From Bradyrhizobium lablabi (GTDB lineage Bacteria; Pseudomonadota; Alphaproteobacteria; Rhizobiales; Xanthobacteraceae): a stretch of DNA of 64,000 bases. The DNA lies in contig NZ_JAFCJK010000005.1 of the NCBI RefSeq assembly GCF_018131005.1, forward strand, positions 543,228 through 607,227, written 5' to 3'. The first letter of the stretch is position 1, and every line of letters begins with the position of its first letter. This document shows, one piece after another, positions 26,861-36,379 of the stretch. The notes beneath the pieces are model-generated. The model ran no database searches and was not told where the DNA came from. It saw only the letters and a program-made list of their open reading frames with translations. The translations under genes and the position numbers were made by a program.

Positions 26861-27811
26861 GAATCCGCCTCCTACGCGGGTTGGACACGCGCCGAGACTC
26901 CGCTGCAACGGACCGGCGCTTTTTTGCGTTCAAGGTGCGCGACAGCACGGCCGCCGCACGCGGTTTATTTTGGGGATCGTGGTCGATGCCCGACTTCGTT
27001 GGCCGCTGGCCTTGGACTTGGCCTCAAAGGCGCTGTGTCCGTTTGGCTCTCGGCGCTCTGGCGCGGGACGCCCGCTCGCTCGACCTGGCAAAAAGTTACC
27101 ACCGCATCGGGCGGCTTGCAATTCGGAACGACTGCTGTCGCTTAACCCAGTGATCCGAGCGCTTGTCACCGCGCCCCTCAGGCGTGGCCCTTACGCGGGT
27201 TGTCCGCAACCCGCGCCAGCGCGAGGACTGCGTCTTGCTCACGTCGATGTCGGAAAGCTTTGGCGTCAATGGTAACACGGCGCTATCATTCAAGGCCTCC
27301 GTGCTCCTTCCATTGGTCGACGTCAGCCAGCAGGCCACTTCCCGGTGACCCATTCGTTGAATCCGGCGGCGGGTATGGGTCAGCCCTCCAAAGAGCGCGC
27401 GCGCTCGATCTCAGCATCGCGCTGAGCCCATAGTCTGCGATCGAACTAGGCGCGGATGTTGTCCTCGATGGCCGCCTCGATGACGGTTGCCGGCAGCAAT
27501 CGGCTTCCCTAGCACCAGTTACCATATTCCATTCCGCAACGAATGCTCTCGAGTGGCTGTCGCTGGGCTTGACCTCGAGCCGCTCAAAGACGCATTTCGC
27601 CATGCTCATGCAATGAACCTGCACATTGCGACGAAACCGTCGAGTGCGCGATGGCTTTTGAATCGCTTAACATGGTAGGCTGCCAGGGGCACTCGACGAC
27701 TCCAAACCATGCTATGATCGGTAACTGTTGCGGCGAATGTGGTGTGCATTGAATTTCGAAGCCGCTGCCGCTTCACTAGGAATTCTTCTCGCGACATGTG
27801 GAGCAGTAGTG
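26861..27811. other. Gene-poor tract
   Basis: No convincing gene on either strand. A GCGCCG...CGGCGC stem followed by six T lies at about 26888-26925, and a GCGGGTTG/GCAACCCGC hairpin at about 27196-27213. Short broken frames suggest decayed element sequence. Confidence 0.5.
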
Positions 27812-28360
27812 ATGACTGACCAGCATGATGGAACGAAGCGTTGGGCATTAATCGAAGGGCCAAAGGCTGGCGATGCTCAATTCTTGGGGGGGTGGCTGTT
27901 AGCGGCAGCCAAGGCCGATAAAATCCTCCAAGAGCAATTCGAATTAGATCCCGGCTTTAAGCGCGCGGTTGAGCGACTTGAATGCGTGTGCGCATTTGTG
28001 TTCTCCCCGACGGCTACCAAGTTCGTCGAATTATTGATGGGAGATCTTACCGCCTTTCCATTATCGGTGATTGATGAGCCATTAGGGGAGAGCTTTGTGG
28101 TGATGGCGGAGCTTGGCTTCCTCTTTCAAACGGGCGATCGTTTCCAAATGACGGTTCCGAAGGATCTGCGCTCCGAGAAGATCAAAGCAGCCCTTCTGCG
28201 TCTTGCAAACACTGAAGATGAAGACTTTGTTCTACATCCAGAGGAGCTGGTCCATTGTATGGAGCGGTGCGATGTTCTCGCTTGGCAAGCGCGCCTCAAC
28301 CGTATTCCCCATTGTCAAAGAGTGGCGGATAGAGCGATTTTGTTAGACGAAGGCAGTTGA
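27812..28360 (+). CDS. Hypothetical protein of atypical composition
   Basis: A 182-aa soluble protein (MTDQHDGTKRWALIEG...) without recognised domain. Codon use is visibly less GC-biased than in the neighbouring genes (many AAT, GAA, TTG, ATT), suggesting recent transfer. Helical segments around AAAKADKILQEQFELDP and RAVERLECVCAFVFSP are plausible. The ATG at 27812 is the first with coding-like context; the frame is open 84 bp further upstream from a TTG. Confidence 0.5.
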   Translation: MTDQHDGTKRWALIEGPKAGDAQFLGGWLLAAAKADKILQEQFELDPGFKRAVERLECVCAFVFSPTATKFVELLMGDLTAFPLSVIDEPLGESFVVMAELGFLFQTGDRFQMTVPKDLRSEKIKAALLRLANTEDEDFVLHPEELVHCMERCDVLAWQARLNRIPHCQRVADRAILLDEGS

Positions 28361-28586
28361 GATCTGACAAAAAACTGATTTCGGCTTGATGCGGAATCGT
28401 TATTCTGGCGCCGCCAAATTCCGCTGCATACCACGGTAACAATTCGGCCAATCATCACGGGCACCGCGGTTCATCAACCCATACCCCCTAATTGCCCCAA
28501 GGCTTGAGCACGAAACCGAGACGCCCTATCCAGCAAATCCAGGGAAGTTGGGCGCTGCGGGCGCGACTTTGGGCTCATCCTGCGCG

Positions 28587-28808
28587 TCATCCATGATCCG
28601 GCGATGCGGGCAGCCGGCATGACAGGTTAACACATTCCCTATACGTCTCGTCGATGATCGTCCTGATGGTGCGCGCGCAGCGGCCGCATTCGGCGCTGCA
28701 GCCAAGGCAATCATAGATCTGTTTGGCATTGCGCAGCGCATCGTCGGCCGTATTTACGGCGTGGCGAACATCGTGGTCGCTGATGACATTGCAGGAACAG
28801 ACGATCAT
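28587..28808 (-). CDS. bfd: Bacterioferritin-associated ferredoxin (Bfd-like, 2Fe-2S)
   Basis: A 73-aa protein with C-x-C (Cys4, Cys6 in MIVCSCN) and later C-x2-C pairs (CLGCSAECGRC, residues 34-44), the Bfd 2Fe-2S ligand pattern. Bfd delivers electrons to bacterioferritin to release stored iron. The protein is typical up to about residue 54; the tail (RECVNLSCRLPASPDHG) is less conserved. No bacterioferritin gene is adjacent, which is unusual. A second frame across its start reads MIVCS from an ATG preceded by no clear RBS. Confidence 0.82.
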   Translation of the reverse strand: MIVCSCNVISDHDVRHAVNTADDALRNAKQIYDCLGCSAECGRCARTIRTIIDETYRECVNLSCRLPASPDHG

Positions 28809-28946
28809 GAAACGCGAAAAAGACCTTCAGCGATGCGGCGACATCGATATGGGACGCCGCGAGCGCGCGTTGGAGGCTCCAAACAAGCGGGAGATGATTG
28901 AGTGGCGTCCGCCATGGGAAGTCAGCCTTGACCTTTGATCTTTGGA

Positions 28947-29834
28947 TCAGCAGAAATCTGTATGATCACTCGTGGCGACCGCTAGTCGCAGAGGCGACGG
29001 AGGACACGGGAACGCCGCTCCATGCCGGCCAAAATTTACACTCTCGGTTAGTGTAGATGACACAACCGGAATCTGTTGGCCCTGAGTAGCAGCCACCACT
29101 GCGTTTCGGGTGTTGTTGAAGACCTCCTCGATTCCCCGCAAAGAATCCATCTGCGCAAGAAGAGCGGTCATCAGCTGACTATGTAGTTCATCTGGGTCTT
29201 CGACGACCTGGCCAGGCGCTGCTGAGCTCAGGATCAGCGCGTTATCACTCATTTGAATGGGTGCAAGTCCGTGTGAATAAGTCCTGAAGCGTCGCTCGTA
29301 AGGATTACGGCGTGAGGCCTCAATGACTACGAGCCTGACGCGTGCTCCGGAATTCTTGAGTTGCGAAAGTAGACGGTCAACGCTTACGCCTTGTCGACGG
29401 ACATCTTCTTCACTCCAGATCTTCGCATCGACTGGGATTAAGTAGTTTTGTCCGTCAGATTGGATGCCGTAACCTCCGAAATAGACTAACACAATTGAGT
29501 TCAAATGTACTCTTGCCCTTAGATGATCGATTGCGCGGGTCATGTCGGGGCGCGTCGCATTGTCAAAGGCGTCGACGAGAAAGCCGTCCTTGCGAAGAGC
29601 ATTTGTCAAACCTTCCGCATCGCGTGTCATTTGGGGAAGAGGAGAGCCGGCATCTGGATAGGTTGAATTGCCGATCACCAGAGCTAGCCGATTAGTATCG
29701 AGAGGTGCGGATTCACCCGACCAGATGGGCGCGCTCATGGGTCGAGGCTTCTCCAACCGCATTGTCCGGTCGAGGCCGGTTGAGAGCGAGCCGAGCAAAA
29801 CTGCAACGCCGACTAGTATTCTGGAAACTGTCAT
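28947..29834 (-). CDS. Caspase-fold (peptidase C14-like) protein with substituted dyad
   Basis: A 295-aa protein with a signal peptide or N-terminal anchor (about 1-22) and a p20-like caspase domain: RLALVIGNSTYPDAGSPLP (49-67), then LVYFGGYGIQ (116-125) where active caspases have H-G, and VVIEASRRNPYERRF (169-183) where they have D-A-C-R. His is replaced by Tyr122 and Cys by Ser174, so peptidase activity is not expected. Such Tyr-Ser variants are reported from alphaproteobacteria (from memory). It may bind peptide or act as a scaffold. The C-terminal region after about 250 has no known domain. Confidence 0.85.
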   Translation of the reverse strand: MTVSRILVGVAVLLGSLSTGLDRTMRLEKPRPMSAPIWSGESAPLDTNRLALVIGNSTYPDAGSPLPQMTRDAEGLTNALRKDGFLVDAFDNATRPDMTRAIDHLRARVHLNSIVLVYFGGYGIQSDGQNYLIPVDAKIWSEEDVRRQGVSVDRLLSQLKNSGARVRLVVIEASRRNPYERRFRTYSHGLAPIQMSDNALILSSAAPGQVVEDPDELHSQLMTALLAQMDSLRGIEEVFNNTRNAVVAATQGQQIPVVSSTLTESVNFGRHGAAFPCPPSPLRLAVATSDHTDFC

Positions 29835-29945
29835 TTCATTATGGTCTCCCAGTATACCGAGAAAACGCTCCTCTCCGTAAGTTGGCTTGGCGCTGCCAGG
29901 AGTCGCGCTACAGTCGCACTCGGTCGCGCACAGCCGTTGCGTCCT

Positions 29946-30305
29946 TCAATTGCGTCGCGCCGTCCAGTAGCCTGAGCATCGCGCAGTTCCTGAGCGGCCG
30001 CTCCAGGCCCCCCGACCGGACGTTGCGAACAATTTGCCCGCACCCGTGGCATATTTGTCTTGGACCGTCACCGAAGCGCGAACGGCGCCGGATTTTGCGA
30101 CGTAACCTCGAAATCTCACGAGATTGGGATGCGTGACAATTCCGTTCGTCACATCGACAGTAAAGCTGTAACTGGAATCGCAGGTTCCTCTTTGCGTCAC
30201 GAAGACGAGGTCCCAGGAGCCGTCGTAGGCCGAGCGCCCGTATGCTGCTGGTGCAAAGACAATGAGGCCGCTAGCTGCCGCGATCAGAAGGGAACGCCTT
30301 GTCAT
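29946..30305 (-). CDS. Small secreted protein
   Basis: A 119-aa protein with a Sec signal peptide (MTRRSLLIAAASGLIVFAPAA, cleavage near 22-23). The mature part contains YDGSWDLVFVTQRGTCDSSY and GRGAWSGRSGTARCSGYW, with two Cys that could form a disulfide and a beta-rich pattern seen in short rhizobial secreted proteins. Function unknown. Confidence 0.7.
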   Translation of the reverse strand: MTRRSLLIAAASGLIVFAPAAYGRSAYDGSWDLVFVTQRGTCDSSYSFTVDVTNGIVTHPNLVRFRGYVAKSGAVRASVTVQDKYATGAGKLFATSGRGAWSGRSGTARCSGYWTARRN

Positions 30306-30315
30306 GATAGTTCTC

Positions 30316-30628
30316 CTAACTACTTGCAGCGGACATCAACCGGGCGACGCCTCCTGCGTAAGGGAAGCCGGGATAGTAATAGGTGGGATAGCTCGAATAT
30401 GAATTATGGGTCGGATAGCCCCAGTACGAATTATAGGTGCGATAGCCGCGGTACGAAGGGTAGGGATAACCCGCCGCACCCGATAGCGCACGTCCGTCGT
30501 CACGGCTGGCGCCGCCGCTTTGATCGACGTGCCATTGATCGGCACAGCGACGATTTGGCCGTGGTGGCCACTGCGATAGGAACAGCAATTGCGAGCGCAA
30601 TCGCGAGGCCGTGGACCTGAACCTTCAT
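30316..30628 (-). pseudogene. Frameshifted Tyr/Gly/Pro-rich secreted protein
   Basis: From an ATG at 30628 the frame gives a good signal peptide (MKVQVHGLAIALAIAVPIA) but stops at about 30500. A second frame over the middle (QIVAVPINGTSIKAAAPAV) and a third frame over the end (GYPYPSYRGYRTYNSYWGYP) look like the native continuation. Two frameshifts would therefore be needed to read one ~100-aa protein. A clear AGGAGCT RBS precedes the ATG. Confidence 0.6.
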
Positions 30629-31622
30629 GGTAGCTCCTGTTCGTTTTAAACCACCCAACGAGCATGACCTTGCAACGCCGGCGAGGGAAATCACCTCTCG
30701 CCATGGAGTCGATAGACGATCATTATTGCCGCCGCGCCGCGTGATGCCGCAGCGAGGAATGCCACCAGCCGCATCTGCACAGAATTCTAAACCCGTTGCC
30801 GCTCTTGGAGTGAAGCGGCTGGTGAAATGCGAAACGCCCGCCCGCCCACATTCGGCGTGTCCCGCCAAACGGCGGCAGAAACTTCGTGGACGCGTCGGGT
30901 CCGTCTAGGCCGAGCGACGCCTGTGGAGCGGTGAGTAGAAAGTATAGCCAGTGCCACGCTGTGACCTAGTTGGGACGGGTCGGTTGCGAATTTGTCGAAT
31001 CCGTTTGGGATGCTCGTCTTCCTGAGAGACCCGTAGACAGGAGATTGTCTATCGCGGTCGGCACGAAAGTCATTTGCAACACATGGTATCACCAGGGCAG
31101 TGCGGGTAATTCTTCCACTTGAAGGTGACGCCGCGCTACACTTGATAAAACGAAAATTAGAACCACGATTGCCGGCCTGACAGCGGCGACGCGTCAACTC
31201 AGCTTGAACACGCCTGACCTCAACTATCACAGTGCCGTTTGGACACATGCCGCAAAGCCGCTCGGTCCAATCGCCTATCCTTATGACGCGTATGACGTTG
31301 TCGCGTGATCCAAGGCCAGGATCAGCCAATTGAATGCGTTTCTGGTGCTATAAGGGCTGGAGACGCTGTCCAAGACGCGAACCGCCTGCTGTGAAAATGG
31401 AACTGCAGACACAGTGCAGCCGCCCAAACGTAACGGCCTGCGACGTAACACATCGTGACGGCGTGACACCGTAACGCGATCCCGCTGATCCCGAGGCTAC
31501 GACGCCTACGGCAAGCAGACCCGCTCCTGCGCCTGCTGCAAGGCGCGAACTGATTGATCCTGAGAGCATCGCGACCGGCCATGCCCGAAGAAGTAGGGGA
31601 TGGTAATGAAGGAGCCAGTATT
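30629..31622. other. Non-coding or decayed tract
   Basis: About 1 kb with no supported gene. Several short overlapping frames exist on both strands but none shows a recognisable domain or codon pattern. Confidence 0.5.
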
Positions 31623-31901
31623 CTAGAGTAAACCAATCTCGGTCGCACGGTCACGGTCAACCTGCTTTTGCCGGATCACCGCTAGCTCATTAGTGCAAGC
31701 GAGAAACTCGCTGGTGCCCGCGCGCATTCCAAACTTCTCACAGAAGTCACGATCTTCTTCCGTTATCGCGAGATGAAATCGGTCTTGCGCACTTGCGCGC
31801 AGGGCTGGTCCGGCGATGAAGGCCACATATAGACCACACGCCAATAGCAGGGCAAAAAACAATAAGTACGCAAAGCTTGAATGTCTTTCAGCGTTCGTCA
31901 T
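31623..31901 (-). CDS. Small membrane-anchored protein downstream of ccoS
   Basis: A 92-aa protein (start MTNAERHSS) with a single transmembrane helix (about 10-33, FAYLLFFALLLACGLYVAFIA) and a charged C-terminal domain containing two Cys (FCEKFG and LACTNEL), possibly a periplasmic disulfide. It lies 32 bp after ccoS on the same strand, so it may be the last gene of the cbb3 operon. No known family. Confidence 0.6.
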   Translation of the reverse strand: MTNAERHSSFAYLLFFALLLACGLYVAFIAGPALRASAQDRFHLAITEEDRDFCEKFGMRAGTSEFLACTNELAVIRQKQVDRDRATEIGLL

Positions 31902-31933
31902 GATCCAATCCACCTCACATCGGGACTGAACAA

Positions 31934-32128
31934 CTAGTTGCGGTGACTCGGGTTGTCGCCGTGCGCCCGGGCTGTGTCGGCGGGCCCATCGCGGTCTTCG
32001 AAGAGGATTCGTTCGGCGGCGCCCGCAAGATCGTCATATTGGCCGCTTCGCAGCGACCACATGAACGCGCCGAGTGCTATGGCGCCGAGCGCGAGCGCAA
32101 CGGGAATCAGGAACAAGTAATCCGTCAT
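31934..32128 (-). CDS. ccoS: cbb3-type oxidase assembly protein CcoS (FixS)
   Basis: A 64-aa protein: one N-terminal transmembrane helix (about 4-25) followed by FMWSLRSGQYDDLAGAAERIL, the CcoS hallmark. CcoS is needed for cofactor (haem/copper) insertion in the CcoN subunit. The ATG at 32128 overlaps the ccoI stop by 4 bp (ATGA). Confidence 0.93.
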   Translation of the reverse strand: MTDYLFLIPVALALGAIALGAFMWSLRSGQYDDLAGAAERILFEDRDGPADTARAHGDNPSHRN

Positions 32129-34404
32129 CGGGCTTTCTCCATCGCAGGCGCCTGGCGGGAGATATCGGCAGCGGGCGCGCCCGCGCGCGAATCCTTGCGC
32201 GAGCGCCAGCCTTGCAGCCGCAGGGCATTGGCGATCACGAGCAGTGACGAGGTCGACATCGCCACCGCCGCCACCAGCGGTGTCACAAGGCCGAGGATCG
32301 CGATGGGCACTGCAATGGCATTGTAGCCGATGGCGAGGATGAGATTCTGGTGCACGAGCTGCCTCGCATTGCGCGCAACCGCAATGGCCTGCGGCACGGC
32401 GAGAAGACTGTCGTGCAGGAAGACGAGGTCGGCGGCATTGCGTCCGACATCGGCGGCAGTGGCCGGAGCCATGGATGCATGGGCGGCGGCGAGGGCAGGC
32501 ACGTCGTTGAGACCGTCGCCGACCATCAGCACGCGGTGTCCTGCTTCCGTCAGATCAACGATGTGTTTCGTTTTGTCCGCGGGGGCGACGCCGGCGCGAT
32601 AGGGTAGTCCGAGATCCGATGCAAGATGGCGCACCGGTTCGTCGCGGTCGCCGGACATGATCTCCACGCGGCATCCTTGATTGGAGATGGCAAGCACGGC
32701 CTCGCGGACGTCCGGGCGAAGATCGCTGTCGAAACGGAAAACCGCGCGCAGCCGCCCGTTCTCGGAGAGGACAACGCCGGTGATGGCCGACTGTCCGGTT
32801 GCCGCCGTCAGCGCCCAGTCCGCCCGGCCCAACCTGTAGGTCGTCGTGCCGATGGTGGCCTGCATTCCAGCGCCCGGCTGCTCTGAAAGATCGTTCAGGG
32901 CCACGGGCGTGACAGCATTCTCGCGTCCCGCGGCGGCCAGTGCGCGCGAGTAGGGTTGGCGTGAATGGGCCGCGATCGAAGCGGTGATCGCCAGCACCGT
33001 GGGATCGACGTCATTGCGGTTCATGAGCCGCAGCTGATCCATGGTCAGCGTTCCGGTCTTGTCAAAGATTACGGTGTCGACTTCTGCGATGCGCTCCAAC
33101 GCGCCGCCATCCTTGACCATGACGCCGCTCTCGAACAGACGCCGCGCGGCAACGACCTGCACCATGGGCACGGCAAGGCCGAGCGCGCAGGGGCAGGTGA
33201 TGATCAGCACCGCGATGGCGATGGTTGCCGCGCGATGCAGGTCGCCTTCCACGATCATCCAGCCTATAAATGCTAGGAGCGCGGTGAGATGCACGACCGG
33301 CGCATAGAAACGCGAGGCGCGATCCGCGATGCGCCGGTAGACCGAGCGCCCGGCTTCGGCCGCTTCCATCATCCGTACCATTTCGGCGAGGAATGAATTT
33401 CTCGCGACAGCCGTCGCGACGATGGTGAGCGGGCCAGTTAGGTTCAACGTACCCGCGGACAGCACCGCGCCCGGCGCAACGGGCTGCGGCAGGCCCTCGC
33501 CGGACACCAGCGCGCAGTCGATCTCCGATTGTCCTGTTTCGACGCGCGCATCGACAGGCACGCGCTCGCCCGCCGCCAGCAGAATGTGCATGTCCGGCTG
33601 GATCTCGTTCACCGGCAGATAGGTGTGTGTGCCGTCGTCGTGCACCACGAGCGCGCCGTGCGAGAACAGGCGGGCCAAGCCTCGGACAGCAGTTCGTGTG
33701 CGCGCGCGCATCATGTGATCGAGCGTGCGGCCGATCAGCAGGAAGAACAACAGTGAGATTGCGGCGTCGAAATAGGCGTGCGCTTCGTGATGGAACGTCT
33801 CGTAGAGGCTCATGCCGAAGGCAAGCAGCACGCCGATGGAAATCGGAACGTCCATGTTGGTCTGTCCACGACGTAACGCGCGCCAAGCCGAGGAAACGAA
33901 TACGCGGCCCGAATATATCAGCGCGGGGAAGGCGATCAGTGCGGAGGTCCAGTGAAACATGTTGCGGATCGAGACTTCCGCGCCGGACCATACCGACACT
34001 GACAGCAGCATGATGTTGCTAGTGGCGAAACCTGCAACCGCAAGCGCGCGGATCAATTCCTTCAGTGTCTCGTCGATCTCGTCCGCCCCAGCATCGTGAA
34101 GGTATGCGTCGTAACCGATGTTGTTGAGTGTCTCGATGAACGGTGCGGGCGGTTTGTCCGCCTGCCAGCGGATCGTGACCCGCTTGGTGGAGAGATTGAC
34201 CCGCGCATTTTTTACGCCGGGAAGCGCGCCGAGCGCCGCTTCGACCTTCTGGATGCAGCCGCCGCAGTGAATGCCGGGCACCGAGAGGTCTGTCTGGCGA
34301 ACGCCGTCGCCGATGATGCGGCTTGCGAGCAGCACTTCCTCATTCGCGGCGTGGGGATCGGCCATCGCGAGAGCGAGTTCAGCGCCGGGCGCACAACAAC
34401 TCAT
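32125..34404 (-). CDS. ccoI: Copper-translocating P-type ATPase CcoI (FixI)
   Basis: A 759-aa P1B-type ATPase supplying copper for the cbb3 oxidase binuclear centre. The N-terminal HMA domain has GIHCGGC (Cys47, Cys50). Transmembrane metal site CPCALGLAVP, phosphorylation site DKTGTLT and hinge GDGLNDVPAL are all intact. The start MSCCAPGAELALAM at 34404 matches the FixI N-terminus. ccoG and ccoH, normally just upstream, are absent; a DUF2189 gene takes their place 48 bp upstream. Confidence 0.95.
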   Translation of the reverse strand: MSCCAPGAELALAMADPHAANEEVLLASRIIGDGVRQTDLSVPGIHCGGCIQKVEAALGALPGVKNARVNLSTKRVTIRWQADKPPAPFIETLNNIGYDAYLHDAGADEIDETLKELIRALAVAGFATSNIMLLSVSVWSGAEVSIRNMFHWTSALIAFPALIYSGRVFVSSAWRALRRGQTNMDVPISIGVLLAFGMSLYETFHHEAHAYFDAAISLLFFLLIGRTLDHMMRARTRTAVRGLARLFSHGALVVHDDGTHTYLPVNEIQPDMHILLAAGERVPVDARVETGQSEIDCALVSGEGLPQPVAPGAVLSAGTLNLTGPLTIVATAVARNSFLAEMVRMMEAAEAGRSVYRRIADRASRFYAPVVHLTALLAFIGWMIVEGDLHRAATIAIAVLIITCPCALGLAVPMVQVVAARRLFESGVMVKDGGALERIAEVDTVIFDKTGTLTMDQLRLMNRNDVDPTVLAITASIAAHSRQPYSRALAAAGRENAVTPVALNDLSEQPGAGMQATIGTTTYRLGRADWALTAATGQSAITGVVLSENGRLRAVFRFDSDLRPDVREAVLAISNQGCRVEIMSGDRDEPVRHLASDLGLPYRAGVAPADKTKHIVDLTEAGHRVLMVGDGLNDVPALAAAHASMAPATAADVGRNAADLVFLHDSLLAVPQAIAVARNARQLVHQNLILAIGYNAIAVPIAILGLVTPLVAAVAMSTSSLLVIANALRLQGWRSRKDSRAGAPAADISRQAPAMEKAR

Positions 34405-34452
34405 CAGCACTCCGTTTCTGCACGTCGCCGGCATTCCGCCGGCTGCGTGCCG

Positions 34453-35250
34453 TTATATTGCGGCGTCGACCGCCACCGCGCGATAGGCGTGCCAGGTACC
34501 GTGCCCGAGCAGGGGAAACACGATGATCAGGCCCAGCATTCCGGTGGCGAGGGAGAGCAGGAATAGCGAGAGCACAATGACGCCCCAGGTCAGCATCACG
34601 GGCAAGTTGTTCCAGACCAACGCCGTGCTCTCGCCCATGGCGGTGAGAGCGTCAACGCATTTGTCGAGCATCATGGGGATCGAAAACGCGCTGATCGCGA
34701 ACGAGAACGCCGCGAACAATCCGCCTACGGTACTTCCGACAATGAGCATCGCCCAGCCAACAGGCGTGGTCAACAGCATCGGTGCGATCTGCTCGAGGCC
34801 GGGAAATGGCACCAAGCCAAAGAACAACGCATAGATGATCACCGCCGCGCGCACCCATGCGATCATCAGCAGACACAGCAGTATGCCAGCGAAGAGGATG
34901 TGAACGCCGCACCGCGGCCTGACGAAGATCATGCTTGCGAGACTGACGGGCAGGCCTGCGGCGAGGCGGCGGCTTTTTTCATAAAGGCCGATTGCGAGGA
35001 TCGGGCCAACCACCATAAAGCCGGCGAGCGCCGGAAACAGGATGTAGTCCCAGTCCAACCGAAGCAGGCCGCCCACGATGGCGACTGACGTAAGAAAGAT
35101 CAGCAGGCCATAGCAGAGGCTCGTCGTCGGCTGCACGGTCAGGTCCTGCCAGCCTTTCGCAAGCCATGTGAAGGCATCGGCGGGAGCAAGCAAGCGGTGC
35201 CAGCGGTTTTTCGTGGGAAGGGGAGGCACGACGGTTGGGATGATGGTCAT
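34453..35250 (-). CDS. DUF2189-type integral membrane protein
   Basis: A 265-aa protein with about six transmembrane segments. DAFTWLAKGWQDLTVQP (about 25-41), LFPALAGFMVVGPILAIGLY and PLLGHGTWHAYRA at the C-terminus are the DUF2189 pattern, often linked to cytochrome oxidase genes in alphaproteobacteria. Function is unknown. It lies between the 81-aa gene and ccoI, with 5-bp and 48-bp gaps, within the same operon. Confidence 0.85.
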   Translation of the reverse strand: MTIIPTVVPPLPTKNRWHRLLAPADAFTWLAKGWQDLTVQPTTSLCYGLLIFLTSVAIVGGLLRLDWDYILFPALAGFMVVGPILAIGLYEKSRRLAAGLPVSLASMIFVRPRCGVHILFAGILLCLLMIAWVRAAVIIYALFFGLVPFPGLEQIAPMLLTTPVGWAMLIVGSTVGGLFAAFSFAISAFSIPMMLDKCVDALTAMGESTALVWNNLPVMLTWGVIVLSLFLLSLATGMLGLIIVFPLLGHGTWHAYRAVAVDAAI

Positions 35251-35255
35251 GTCGA

Positions 35256-35501
35256 TCACTCCACCAGTGCTTTGGTTGTCATGGACGGTTTCGATGAACA
35301 CGACGAGGTCGCCGCGCTAAAGCTGGTCGTGCCGTTGCCTTCGCCAAGCCGGAGATGAACGACGCAATTCGGCTGAGAGGAGACGGCCACGTAAAGCAGA
35401 TGCACGTTGGCGGCGGTCAGCACGATCAGCCCGAGGCTGACCGACAGCCAGATGATGGACGTGGTCTTCCATCCGCCATGCAATGCCACCGCGTCGCTCA
35501 T
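35256..35501 (-). CDS. Small single-pass membrane protein in the cbb3 operon
   Basis: An 81-aa protein (start MSDAVALHGGWKTTS) with one transmembrane helix (about 16-37) and a short periplasmic-type tail with two Cys (QPNCVVHL and ATSSCSSK). The ATG overlaps the ccoP stop (ATGA). It has the size and position of CcoH but lacks the FixH core, so it is not called CcoH. Possible assembly or subunit-like role by position. Confidence 0.65.
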   Translation of the reverse strand: MSDAVALHGGWKTTSIIWLSVSLGLIVLTAANVHLLYVAVSSQPNCVVHLRLGEGNGTTSFSAATSSCSSKPSMTTKALVE

Positions 35502-36379
35502 GGGGTGGGCACCCTCTGATCGAAAAGGTAGAGCGCGAGGATTTTGCGATCGAGCGGCGTCAGGCGGCCTTCCCATGATGGCATGTGGCCCTGCCGCCCG
35601 TTCCACAGTGTGTTCGTGATCGTCTGTGCATCGCCGCCATAGATCCAGAACTTATCGGTGAGGTTTGGTGCGCCCACGTCGCTGCGGCCCTTGGCGTCCT
35701 CGCCATGACATGCGGTGCAATTGGTAGCGAAGATCTCCTTGCCGGCGTCCACGTCGCGGGGCTTTGTGGTCTTCGCGGTGGATGGATCGGAGAGCGAACG
35801 CACGAAGGCCACCACCTTGTCGACATCGGCAGATTGGAGGATTTGATCATGGCCGAAAGCCGGCATCTGCGAGGTGCGGCTGTCGGGATGCGCCGAGTTG
35901 ATGCCGACGCGGATGGTCTCGGCAATTGCTTCCGGATTACCGCCCCACAGCCATGAGGTGGTGGTCAGATTCGGGAAGCCGTGGCCGCCCTGTGCGTAGA
36001 GCCCATGGCACACGGAGCAATTGTCGCCGAACAGGGTGCGGCCGGTCTGGCGAGCGATTTTCATCAGCGCAGGATCGGCCTGAATCTCCTGATAGCTTTT
36101 GGCCTCGATCTGCTTGGTCCATGCGCTCCGGCCGAGGGCGGCTCGCTTCAGCGAGTCCCGCACGATGTTGTGCTGGTCGAGGCCGAGCAGTCCTTTGGTG
36201 TAGCTAACGCCGAGTGGCCACGCGGGCATCAACACCCAGTAGCCGACCGAAAAGACAAAAGCGATCAGTAAGAAAAAGTACACCGCGCGCGGAACGGGTG
36301 TGTTCAATTCCTTGATGCCGTTCCACTCGTGTCCGGTGGTGAGATAACCGGTGTAGTTGTCGCGTTCTTCTACCGCCAT
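35498..36379 (-). CDS. ccoP: cbb3-type cytochrome oxidase subunit CcoP (FixP), dihaem
   Basis: A 293-aa protein with one N-terminal transmembrane helix (about 32-52) and two class-I cytochrome c domains: CSVCH (121-125) and CTACH (221-225). Conserved Met ligands lie in TSQMPAFG (about 169-176) and GHMPSWEG near the end. It passes electrons toward CcoO/CcoN. Its start overlaps ccoQ by 10 bp. Confidence 0.96.
   Translation of the reverse strand: MAVEERDNYTGYLTTGHEWNGIKELNTPVPRAVYFFLLIAFVFSVGYWVLMPAWPLGVSYTKGLLGLDQHNIVRDSLKRAALGRSAWTKQIEAKSYQEIQADPALMKIARQTGRTLFGDNCSVCHGLYAQGGHGFPNLTTTSWLWGGNPEAIAETIRVGINSAHPDSRTSQMPAFGHDQILQSADVDKVVAFVRSLSDPSTAKTTKPRDVDAGKEIFATNCTACHGEDAKGRSDVGAPNLTDKFWIYGGDAQTITNTLWNGRQGHMPSWEGRLTPLDRKILALYLFDQRVPTP

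Noticed and set aside
28807..28938. A 43-codon plus-strand frame starting head to head with bfd
   Set aside because: Its start shares bases with the bfd start codon and nothing supports translation.
35256..35501. Annotation of the 81-aa protein as CcoH
   Set aside because: It has one transmembrane helix but lacks the FixH core and is about half the usual length.
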